Assembly (NCBI GenBank): GCA_031549885.1
Contig: JAVBPD010000106.1
Coordinates: 1 to 11,156 of the forward strand
Direction of reading: 5' to 3'
Length of the DNA: 11,156 nt
Source of the DNA: WQUF01 sp031549885
GTDB lineage: Bacteria > Bacillota > Clostridia > Clostridiales > Clostridiaceae
Of the stretch, positions 1 to 5,312 are shown piece by piece. The translations under genes and the position numbers were made by a program. How positions within the stretch are numbered: position 1 is the first letter of the stretch; each line of letters starts with the position of its first letter. The notes under the pieces were generated by a model, which was given only the letters and a program-made list of their open reading frames with translations, did not search any database and had not been told where the DNA came from.

Positions 1-221
1 AATAATACGCCACCTTCAGGAATATTTTCTTTTCCTACAATATTTAAACTGCATTTAGAATCACTTATTATCTGATGAGAATAGTTATAGGCATATTTTG
101 AGACATAATCATATTGATCCTTTTTATCTTTTTTTCTAAAAAATTTAAAAATAATAGCATGATAAGTAAGTCCAATAATTGTAATTAAAAATTTCAACAA
201 AAATATAATAGTATTTAACAT
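1..221 (-). CDS. 1-acylglycerol-3-phosphate acyltransferase (PlsC-like), C-terminus cut by window edge
   Basis: Only the first 73 codons are present. The protein starts with a hydrophobic stretch (about residues 4-28) and a basic segment (RKKDKK near residue 30). It then reads IVGKENIPEGGVL at residues 61-73, the lead-in typical of lysophospholipid acyltransferases just before the catalytic NHxxxxD box, which would lie beyond position 1. The family transfers an acyl chain to lysophosphatidic acid at the inner membrane face during phospholipid synthesis. The ATG (219-221) is set by an AAAGGAG site at 229-235 with 7-nt spacing. The gene diverges from the metallo-hydrolase gene. The family call rests on the N-terminal anchor and the ENIPEGG motif only; the catalytic residues are not visible. 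Confidence 0.75.
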   Translation of the reverse strand, partial: MLNTIIFLLKFLITIIGLTYHAIIFKFFRKKDKKDQYDYVSKYAYNYSHQIISDSKCSLNIVGKENIPEGGVL

Positions 222-268
222 CCTTAAGCTCCTTTATGACAATTTTAACTCAATTTAACATCGAAATA

Positions 269-277
269 ATTATAACA
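269..277 (-). promoter_or_regulatory. Extended -10 promoter for the acyltransferase gene
   Basis: On the minus strand this reads TGTTATAAT, a perfect -10 with the TG extension, about 50 nt upstream of the acyltransferase ATG. No good -35 hexamer lies at 16-18 nt, which is usual for extended -10 promoters. Inferred from sequence only. Confidence 0.45.
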
Positions 278-321
278 TAGAAAATAAAATTTCTCATTTA
301 CTTCTACTTAATAAAATTTCA

Positions 322-330
322 TGCTATTAT
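322..330 (+). promoter_or_regulatory. Extended -10 promoter for the metallo-hydrolase gene
   Basis: TGCTATTAT is an extended -10 with one mismatch in the hexamer, and it would start transcription near 337, leaving a leader of about 40 nt before the proposed TTG start. No well-spaced -35 is visible. The same nine bases recur in the promoter of the reductase gene at 8358-8366. Confidence 0.4.
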
Positions 331-361
331 TACAATATATATGCTAGACAACATTGTTTAT

Positions 362-370
362 AGGAGATGA
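362..370 (+). promoter_or_regulatory. Ribosome binding site that decides the metallo-hydrolase start
   Basis: AGGAGATGA matches the anti-Shine-Dalgarno complement AGGAGGTGA at 8 of 9 positions. The in-frame ATG at 367 lies inside this site and so has no spacing. The next in-frame start codon, TTG at 379, lies 8 nt after the site and is the more credible start. Confidence 0.55.
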
Positions 371-378
371 ATACAGAT

Positions 379-1263
379 TTGAACAAAAAAACAAAAAGTA
401 CTCTTATTTATTTAATCTTTTTACTAATATTAGCTATTATATTAATATTTTTATACAAAGATGATTTTTCTTTATATCAATCAATTGAGCCTATAAATAA
501 CAACGAACTTAAAGTTCATTATATTGATGTTGGACAAGGTGATGCAATCTTAGTTCAATTCAATAATAAAAATATGCTTATAGATTCAGGTCCACGAGAA
601 TCTTCAGATAAAATATTAAATTACCTTGATAGTTTAAATATTCAGACTATTGATATAGCTATTGGTAGCCATCCTCATGAGGATCATATGGGCAATATGG
701 CTGCAATTATAAAAAAATATTCTGTGCTTTCATTTTATGCTCCTAAAGTTACAGCAAATCAATATTTTTTTGAAAACCTAGTGAAAGAATTAAACAATAA
801 AAAATTAAAAATTACTCCAGTGCATGAAGGTAGTGTTATTAATTTTGATCCCCAGATTGAAATAAATGTATATTGGCCAGAACAAAATGAAACTTACGAA
901 AATTTAAATAATTATTCTATAGTAATGTCATTAAAATATGGAAGAAATTCATTTCTATTCACAGGAGACATAGAAAGCGATTGCGAAAAAAAGATTGTTG
1001 CAAATTCTTATGACTTAAATTCAGATGTTTTAAAAGTAGCACACCATGGATCAAAAACATCCTCTTCTAAAAAATTTTTAGACCTTGTAAATGGAAAATA
1101 TGCAATAATCCAATGTGGACTTGATAATCAATATGGACATCCTGAAAAAACAACTATAAATAAACTCACAAAAAGAGGTTATAAAATATATAGGACAGAT
1201 TTAAATGGAAATATAGTAGTAACTTCAGATTCAAACAATATAAATATAAGTACAAACAAATAA
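379..1263 (+). CDS. Membrane-anchored ComEC-type metallo-beta-lactamase-fold hydrolase
   Basis: A stand-alone protein of 294 residues from the TTG at 379 (298 from the ATG at 367). Residues 8-26 form one hydrophobic helix after a basic start (NKKTK), so the rest is probably outside the cell, tethered to the membrane or released. The remainder has the metallo-beta-lactamase fold of the ComEC C-terminal domain: HYIDVGQGDAILV at 47-59, metal motif H98-P-H100-E-D102-H103, FTGD ending at D197, AHHGSK with H222/H223, and GHP with H254. In ComEC this domain is thought to degrade the non-imported DNA strand at uptake. Family members that lack the channel part are commonly annotated as metal hydrolases of unknown substrate. 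All expected metal ligands seem present, so an active phosphodiesterase or nuclease is plausible but not shown. It diverges from the acyltransferase gene and is followed by perR. Confidence 0.82.
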   Translation: MNKKTKSTLIYLIFLLILAIILIFLYKDDFSLYQSIEPINNNELKVHYIDVGQGDAILVQFNNKNMLIDSGPRESSDKILNYLDSLNIQTIDIAIGSHPHEDHMGNMAAIIKKYSVLSFYAPKVTANQYFFENLVKELNNKKLKITPVHEGSVINFDPQIEINVYWPEQNETYENLNNYSIVMSLKYGRNSFLFTGDIESDCEKKIVANSYDLNSDVLKVAHHGSKTSSSKKFLDLVNGKYAIIQCGLDNQYGHPEKTTINKLTKRGYKIYRTDLNGNIVVTSDSNNINISTNK

Positions 1264-1287
1264 ATTGTAAAAAAACATTTTACAATT
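1263..1287 (+). terminator. Possible weak terminator hairpin after the metallo-hydrolase
   Basis: A perfect 10-bp stem (1263-1272 with 1278-1287) encloses a 5-nt loop directly at the stop codon. It is almost all A/T and has no T-run behind it, so it is a poor intrinsic terminator. It may instead just protect the transcript end. Confidence 0.3.
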
Positions 1288-1300
1288 AATAATAATTATT

Positions 1301-1315
1301 ATATAATTATTGTAA
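1301..1315 (+). promoter_or_regulatory. Candidate PerR box upstream of perR
   Basis: ATATAATTATTGTAA matches the Bacillus PerR box (7-1-7 palindrome TTATAATnATTATAA) at 12 of 14 defined positions. It lies just upstream of the perR promoter. Autoregulation is common for this family, but in such AT-rich DNA a chance match is quite possible. Confidence 0.35.
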
Positions 1316-1318
1316 TAA

Positions 1319-1346
1319 TTAGCAGTTGACAATTTTTATATATAAT
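1319..1346 (+). promoter_or_regulatory. Promoter of perR
   Basis: TTAGCA (1319-1324) and a perfect TATAAT (1341-1346) are 16 nt apart. A perfect TTGACA also sits at 1326-1331, but its best -10 partner (TATTAC, 1347-1352) is only 15 nt away. Either arrangement would drive perR, whose AUG is at 1375. Confidence 0.5.
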
Positions 1347-1354
1347 TATTACTT
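1340..1354 (+). promoter_or_regulatory. Second, weaker PerR-box-like site over the perR -10
   Basis: This 15-mer matches the PerR box at about 10 of 14 positions and shares the 12-mer TATATAATTATT with the upstream box (copies at 1300-1311 and 1339-1350). Its place over the -10 would suit repression. Weak evidence on its own. Confidence 0.22.
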
Positions 1355-1374
1355 TATGAACCGGAGGAGTTTTG

Positions 1375-1794
1375 ATGGTAGAAATTGCATCTCAATTTAA
1401 AAAAAATAAACTTAAATTAACACCACAAAGGCTAGCAATTTATAGCTTCTTAAAAAATACAAAAAGCCATCCATCTGCCGATGAAATTTATAAATCACTA
1501 TATCCTAATTTTCCTACAATGAGTTTGGCAACTGTATATAAAACACTAAAAACATTAGTTGATGTTAAGCTTGTTAAAGAACTTAACTTAGGCGAAGGTA
1601 ATTTTAGGTATGATTTCAATAAAGAACCTCATTCACATTTTTATTGCAATAAATGCAATAAAATACAAGATGTTAAAATAACATCGCTTTCGTCTATAAA
1701 GATCGATATTGAAAATAATACTAAAAACAAAATCGAAAATTTTGAAATGTACGTTTTTGGTACATGCAAGAAATGCTTGGATAAAGCTAACTAA
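1375..1794 (+). CDS. perR: Peroxide-sensing transcriptional repressor PerR (Fur superfamily)
   Basis: A 139-residue regulator with an N-terminal winged helix (LTPQRLAIYSFL at 15-26, SLATVYKTL at 50-58) and a C-terminal dimerisation domain. Every ligand known from Bacillus subtilis PerR is present with a constant offset of five: regulatory metal site H32, D80, H86, H88, D99, and structural zinc cysteines C91, C94, C131, C134. D99 matches Asp104, the residue that distinguishes peroxide sensing in PerR from the Glu of Fur. The known mechanism is Fe-catalysed oxidation of two of the histidines by H2O2, which releases DNA and induces peroxide defence and iron-handling genes. No target such as rubrerythrin or catalase is in the window. 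The ATG at 1375 follows GGAGGAG (1363-1369); a TTG at 1372 is too close to that site. Monocistronic, with its own promoter and terminator. Confidence 0.93.
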   Translation: MVEIASQFKKNKLKLTPQRLAIYSFLKNTKSHPSADEIYKSLYPNFPTMSLATVYKTLKTLVDVKLVKELNLGEGNFRYDFNKEPHSHFYCNKCNKIQDVKITSLSSIKIDIENNTKNKIENFEMYVFGTCKKCLDKAN

Positions 1795-1816
1795 ACTTAA
1801 AGACATTTATTATATT

Positions 1817-1850
1817 AAGCTGATTAATCTTAAATTTAATCAGCTTTTTT
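1817..1850 (+). terminator. Intrinsic terminator of perR
   Basis: A perfect 11-bp stem (1817-1827 with 1836-1846) with an 8-nt loop runs into a T-tract ending at 1850. It starts 22 nt after the perR stop codon. Confidence 0.9.
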
Positions 1851-1920
1851 AATTTATATCTCATGAATATATTTAAATACATACTAATATTATATATAAA
1901 TAATAATTAAAGGTACTAAG

Positions 1921-2448
1921 ATGAGTATAATATTTAAGGACAATAAAATTTTAGGAGCTTTATTAATATTAATAGGTATAATTTCAATTTTAATAAGAAT
2001 TACTGGAATAGATTTATACTATATACCATATGCCTGGCCAATATTTTTCATCATATCAGGAGCTGCTTTAGAAATAAGCTACTTAAAATTTAGAAAAGAC
2101 TTATTCTCAGCGTTTTCAGGTTCTGTATTTTTTGTATTTGGTTTAAGTTCATTTGTATTAAACATTTTTAATATTGTACCACGTGAACTAAATTTATCTT
2201 TAATATATCCTGAAAAATTTATTATTTTTACAATTTGCTTAGGAATCTCCATAGCTTATTCTCAAACATTTATATTTTCAAATAGAAGCACTAAATATTT
2301 AAAAAAGGCTATTGTGTTTACTCTAATCTGTGTCATTAACATTCTCTTTATAGTGTTTAATAAATTTTTTATGAATTTATTAATACCAACTATTGTATTT
2401 GGAAGCGGAGCTTATTTAATATATCTACCATTTAAATATAAATACTAG
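1921..2448 (+). CDS. Small integral membrane protein, six helices, LiaI/LiaF-like N-terminus
   Basis: A 175-residue protein made almost wholly of hydrophobic helices at about residues 8-27, 37-54, 64-84, 99-118, 128-147 and 151-169. The first pair (KILGALLILIGI ... WPIFFIISGAALEI) resembles the transmembrane part of LiaI/LiaF-type envelope-stress proteins, where a Trp-Pro opens the second helix, but the cytoplasmic or extracellular C-terminal LiaF domain is absent. I do not recognise a specific family and see no catalytic or transport motif. The ATG is supported by AAAGGT at 1909-1914 with 6-nt spacing. The gene stands alone between the perR terminator and its own, with no two-component genes beside it, so a Lia-type role is only a hint. 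Confidence 0.75.
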   Translation: MSIIFKDNKILGALLILIGIISILIRITGIDLYYIPYAWPIFFIISGAALEISYLKFRKDLFSAFSGSVFFVFGLSSFVLNIFNIVPRELNLSLIYPEKFIIFTICLGISIAYSQTFIFSNRSTKYLKKAIVFTLICVINILFIVFNKFFMNLLIPTIVFGSGAYLIYLPFKYKY

Positions 2449-2456
2449 TATATTTT

Positions 2457-2487
2457 AAGGAACTTATAGAAAGTTCCTTTTAGTTTT
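2457..2487 (+). terminator. Intrinsic terminator of the membrane protein gene
   Basis: A 9-bp stem (2457-2465 with 2471-2479), 5-nt loop and an interrupted T-tract (TTTT, AG, TTTT), 8 nt after the stop codon. Confidence 0.75.
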
Positions 2488-2503
2488 CTAAAAAATAATT
2501 AAC

Positions 2504-2552
2504 TTCTTAAGGACTAGCGAAAATGAAAAATATATATTAAAATACTTAAGAA
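2504..2552. promoter_or_regulatory. Spaced inverted repeat upstream of the XRE regulator
   Basis: TTCTTAAG (2504-2511) and its exact reverse complement CTTAAGAA (2545-2552) flank 33 nt, about 30-80 nt before the regulator's ATG. Each arm holds the palindrome CTTAAG. This geometry fits paired operator half-sites for autoregulation, but the arms are short and AT-rich. Confidence 0.25.
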
Positions 2553-2583
2553 TACAAAATTAATTAACTGAGGTATATTCTAA

Positions 2584-3279
2584 ATGAGCAGAATTTCTGA
2601 AAATATTAAGAATTTAAGAATTAAAAAGGGATTTACACAAAAACAGCTTGGAAAAGCTCTTGGAGTTTCTGAGAATTATATTAATGAAGTTGAAACAGGA
2701 AAAAAAGTTATAAATGAAAAAACCATAGAAAAAATTTCAAAAATCCTTGGTGAAGAGCTAAATGACATAAATATGTACTATGAAGATGTTAAAGAAGAAG
2801 CAAAAAAAGAAATTCCTAAAGAGTTAAACAAAAAAGTTAAAACAAATACTGAAAATGTTAATGAAGCTTTTACCAGTGCTTTTTCTCAAGTAATAAAGGA
2901 TATCCCTTTTGTAGGTTATGATTTAAAACAAACAGGCGATAAAATATTTCTTCCTCTTATTTCAAACAAAATTGATGGTTATTCTCAAGACAAAGTATTT
3001 TATTTGAAAATTAAAGATAATTCACTATCCTTTTTAAGAGTTTTAAAAAATGATACTGCGTTTTGCTATATGACTAAAGAATTCACTGGAATTGGAGTTT
3101 ATTTAATTGAAAAAAATGGTGAAAATAAACTGTTTCAAATTAAAGAATTAGATAAAGATAAATTTCTCATGCTTTTCTCAGAAAAAGACTCATTAAGCAA
3201 TGCAATTCTCACCGAAACAGCTCCTAAAAATACTATTAAAATTTTAGCTAAAGTTATCAAAATTGAATTTAAAATATAA
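2584..3279 (+). CDS. XRE-family regulator with S24/LexA-like C-terminal domain
   Basis: A 231-residue protein. Residues 5-60 are a Cro/CI-type helix-turn-helix (FTQKQLGKALGVSENYINEVETG at 17-39). Residues 61-105 are a charged linker. Residues 106-231 follow the layout of S24 peptidase repressors: PFVG (108-111) where LexA has PLVG, FYLKIKDNSLS (139-149) where LexA has the GDSM serine box, FQIKEL (185-190) where the catalytic lysine lies, and a final ILAKVIKIEFKI strand like the family's ILGKVVGV. S147 and K187 could be a Ser-Lys dyad 40 residues apart, within the LexA/CI range. There is no Ala-Gly cleavage site; the nearest equivalent is T117-G118, so self-cleavage is doubtful. The ATG is supported by TGAGGT at 2569-2574. 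A repressor of an unknown target, possibly itself; the S24 reading is mine from pattern, not a search. Confidence 0.8.
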   Translation: MSRISENIKNLRIKKGFTQKQLGKALGVSENYINEVETGKKVINEKTIEKISKILGEELNDINMYYEDVKEEAKKEIPKELNKKVKTNTENVNEAFTSAFSQVIKDIPFVGYDLKQTGDKIFLPLISNKIDGYSQDKVFYLKIKDNSLSFLRVLKNDTAFCYMTKEFTGIGVYLIEKNGENKLFQIKELDKDKFLMLFSEKDSLSNAILTETAPKNTIKILAKVIKIEFKI

Positions 3280-3320
3280 ATAAAATAATCCAGAAAATAG
3301 AAACTGGATTATTTTATTTT
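3278..3320. terminator. Strong, probably bidirectional terminator after the XRE gene
   Basis: A perfect 16-bp stem (3278-3293 with 3304-3319) and 10-nt loop begin on the stop codon itself. The outer stem is A-rich on the left and T-rich on the right, so it offers a T-tract on both strands. It separates this gene from the convergent protease operon. Confidence 0.88.
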
Positions 3321-3440
3321 AGAAGGTTATTAAATCTATAGTTATTATTTTATACGCTTAAACACTCAATAACAAGATAAAAAATAATTATATATATATT
3401 ATACTTCCTGAAATGATAGTATCTAAAAAAATAGTTATTA

Positions 3441-3457
3441 TTTAGGTTATACCTAAA
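3441..3457. repeat. Perfect 17-bp dyad in the convergent intergenic region
   Basis: TTTAGGT and ACCTAAA flank a 3-nt centre. It looks like a protein-binding dyad. As a minus-strand hairpin it would be followed by T7 only after about 10 nt, so it is at best a poor terminator for the protease operon. Confidence 0.4.
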
Positions 3458-3529
3458 CTTAAAAATATAGTTTTTCATTGATTTTATTTCAATATTATTT
3501 ACCCCAATAGGCCCTTCCTCTTTAGTCCT

Positions 3530-3862
3530 ATATCTATTCTAAAATAATATTTACTTTTAATTCCCATTCCAAGTTACAATCTGGCTCAATTTGTAGGTTA
3601 TATTTATAATTGGGATCAGCATATACTTGTATTTCATTTCCATTTATTTTTATAGGGGTATCCTCTGAATTGATTTTATAAGTACTTTGTAATTCATATT
3701 GAAATATGTTAAGATCTTTAGCCAATTCTTTTTTATTGCTTAAATTAAATAAATCCTCAAATGCCTTTATATGCTCTTCTGATGCATTTGAGCCAAATTC
3801 TACAACTATAGGTTTTTTATTGATATTTTCCATTTTTTCCTTTTAACTCCTAACTTAAAAAA
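3530..3862 (-). repeat. Diverged copy of the protease leader and prodomain (duplication unit 2)
   Basis: This stretch aligns with 4789-5183. It starts with an identical 21-nt leader block (3842-3862 against 5163-5183), continues through the prodomain, and carries on past the small gene's stop codon to 3530, with a 1-nt deletion near 3552-3554. Homology ends where the catalytic domain begins. The small copy also lacks about 22 codons near its start. Confidence 0.8.
3534..3833 (-). CDS. Free-standing subtilase prodomain, truncated paralogue of the adjacent protease
   Basis: A 99-residue acidic protein, hydrophilic and without a signal peptide. By hand alignment, about 56 of 88 residues match residues 28-114 of the neighbouring protease: VEFGSNASEEHIKAFED, DLNIFQYEL and YADPNYKYNLQIEP are the clearest blocks. 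These are the prodomain, which in S8 proteases folds the enzyme and inhibits it until removed. No catalytic residue is present. The last six residues (VNIILE) come from a frameshift: shifting the frame after residue 93 gives KYYF-IDI, which matches KSYFGIDI of the protease. Among aligned codons I count about 32 replacements and 11 silent changes, which suggests weak constraint, although the frame stays open. The ATG has AAAAGGA 4 nt upstream. It begins 72 nt after the protease stop with no terminator between, so the two are probably cotranscribed. Either a decaying fragment or a propeptide-like inhibitor. Confidence 0.7.
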   Translation of the reverse strand: MENINKKPIVVEFGSNASEEHIKAFEDLFNLSNKKELAKDLNIFQYELQSTYKINSEDTPIKINGNEIQVYADPNYKYNLQIEPDCNLEWELKVNIILE

Positions 3863-3905
3863 ATTTTTTTATTCTGTTATGTTCATAAAAAATCTTAAAA
3901 CATGC

Positions 3906-5156
3906 CTATTTTATACTTTTTAAAGCCTTTCCTGCATCAATTAATCCTCCAGTTTTAACCTTTCCTTTTAATGATTGAAGAGCTTTAGTATTATTTTCTA
4001 TTACTTGTATAATTTGAACAGGTGTTAAGCTTGCTTTATAACTTTTAATAAGTGCAGCAAGCCCTGACACAAAAGGTGTTGCCATAGAAGTACCTGATTT
4101 ATATCCAAATCGATTTTGAGGAAGCGCACTAAATATGTTTCCTCCTGGTGCAGCAACATCAACAGTTTTCACTCCATAATTTGAATATCCAGATAATGCT
4201 CCGTTTATATCAATGCTAGCAACAGTAATGTTATTTGGTAGGGTAAAACTTCCAGGATAGTATAAAGTTTGATCAATATTGGCATGGTTATTTCCAGCGG
4301 CACATACAAATAATATGCCTTTGCTGTTATTCATTACATCATACATTGCTTGAGAATATCCTCTTCCTGCAAATGACATATTTACAATAGTAGCTTTGTT
4401 ATTATTGGCATATTGTATTGACTTTAAAATTTCTGATAAGCTTGCTGCTTCACCATTTTTACCAAATGCCTTAAGCGACATTAGTTTAACATTTGGCGCA
4501 ACCCCAATTATGCCATAATTATTTTCAGTTGCAGCTATTATTCCTGAAATATGAGTACCATGAGAATTTTGATCATAAGGTAAACAATTATTTTCATAGA
4601 AATTCCACCCTATTATATCGTCTACATATCCATTTTTATCGTCATCAATTTTATTGTTTTGAATTTCTCTGCGATTTCTCCATATATTATTAACAAGATC
4701 ATTATGTATATAATCAGTACCAGAATCAATAATAGCAACTACAACAGATGAAATGCCCTTTGTTAACTTCCAAGCTTCTTCAACATTAATATCTATTCCA
4801 AAATAAGATTTATTTTTTAACCCCCACTGAAAATTATAATTTGGTTCAACTTGTAGATTATATTTATAATTTGGTTCAGCATATAAATTTATTTCACTCT
4901 CATTTATCTTAGTAAGGGTATCTAAATTCATTTCATAAGTACTGCCTAACTCATATCTAAATATATTAAGATCTTTAAATAATTCTATTTTATTTTTTAA
5001 ATTGAACTTATCCTCAAATGCTTTCACATCTTCTTCTGGTGCATTTGGCTCAAATCTAATGATTATAGATTTTTTATCTAATAAATAATCTTCAGGTAAA
5101 TCCATCAAAACTTTTTTGTATTCTTCTATAACGTTTATTTTATCAATATTTTCCAT
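3906..5156 (-). CDS. Subtilisin-like serine protease (S8 family) with N-terminal prodomain
   Basis: A 416-residue protein. Residues 1-28 are a hydrophilic helix-like lead, about 30-110 are the prodomain ending in AEPNYKYNLQVEPNYNFQWGL, and 118-416 are the catalytic domain. The catalytic set is complete: D144 (AIIDSG), H199 (SHGTHISG), oxyanion N289 (AAGNN) and S357 (SGTSMATP). DDDKNGYVDD at 171-180 is the calcium-site insertion common in thermitase/fervidolysin-type enzymes. No signal peptide or transmembrane helix is visible, so export by the usual route is not supported by this reading; it may be intracellular or use another route. Two ribosome sites precede the ATG: AAAGGAG 2 nt away and AGGAG 11 nt away. 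A GTG ten codons upstream (5184-5186) lies before both and is rejected. A terminator at 5284-5312 separates the gene from the upstream kinase operon, so it needs its own promoter within 5157-5283, where I see no good -35/-10 pair. Target substrate unknown. Confidence 0.9.
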   Translation of the reverse strand: MENIDKINVIEEYKKVLMDLPEDYLLDKKSIIIRFEPNAPEEDVKAFEDKFNLKNKIELFKDLNIFRYELGSTYEMNLDTLTKINESEINLYAEPNYKYNLQVEPNYNFQWGLKNKSYFGIDINVEEAWKLTKGISSVVVAIIDSGTDYIHNDLVNNIWRNRREIQNNKIDDDKNGYVDDIIGWNFYENNCLPYDQNSHGTHISGIIAATENNYGIIGVAPNVKLMSLKAFGKNGEAASLSEILKSIQYANNNKATIVNMSFAGRGYSQAMYDVMNNSKGILFVCAAGNNHANIDQTLYYPGSFTLPNNITVASIDINGALSGYSNYGVKTVDVAAPGGNIFSALPQNRFGYKSGTSMATPFVSGLAALIKSYKASLTPVQIIQVIENNTKALQSLKGKVKTGGLIDAGKALKSIK

Positions 5157-5183
5157 TTCTCCTTTAACTCCTAACTTAAAAAA
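4789..5183 (-). repeat. Protease leader and prodomain (duplication unit 1)
   Basis: The intact partner of the copy at 3530-3862, about 1.3 kb away in the same orientation. Both contain the identical 21-nt leader block with the AGGAG site, and looser similarity extends a little further upstream. No transposase or terminal inverted repeats flank either unit, so unequal crossing-over or slippage-type tandem duplication followed by deletion is the simplest origin. Confidence 0.75.
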
Positions 5184-5283
5184 CACTTTTATTTCATATT
5201 ATGCAAACTAAAATATTACGTTACTAGCTTTGATGGTAGCAGATATTTATTAAGTCAAGTTCATTGAAACTGTTGCAAACACA

Positions 5284-5312
5284 AAAAGCATGGTTATTAA
5301 ACTCATGCTTTT
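5284..5312 (-). terminator. Terminator of the HAD-aldolase-kinase operon
   Basis: A perfect 9-bp stem (5304-5312 with 5284-5292) with an 11-nt loop and a T5 end on the minus strand. The kinase stop codon lies at the base of the loop, so the hairpin overlaps the coding end. Confidence 0.8.

Noticed and set aside
3338..3443. Direct repeat ATAGTTATTATTT at 3338-3350 and 3431-3443
   Set aside because: Low-complexity AT sequence; two copies of a 13-mer like this can occur by chance in this composition.
3350..3478. A 42-codon open frame on the minus strand downstream of the small prodomain gene
   Set aside because: No ribosome site near its ATG, composition of Tyr/Phe/Ile/Asn as expected of AT-rich noncoding DNA, and it spans the 17-bp dyad and low-complexity AT repeats.
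4493..4693. Open frame on the plus strand inside the protease gene
   Set aside because: Antisense shadow of the S8 catalytic domain with no ribosome site or recognisable product.
3530..5183. Protease plus prodomain as part of a lanthipeptide or other peptide-maturation locus
   Set aside because: No precursor peptide, modifying enzyme or ABC exporter is next to it.
5157..5186. Longer protease start at GTG 5186
   Set aside because: Both ribosome sites lie inside this extension, and the duplicated copy aligns from the downstream ATG.
5157..5283. TTGACT on the minus strand as the -35 of a protease promoter
   Set aside because: No acceptable -10 lies 16-18 nt downstream of it, so I did not call a promoter although one is needed.
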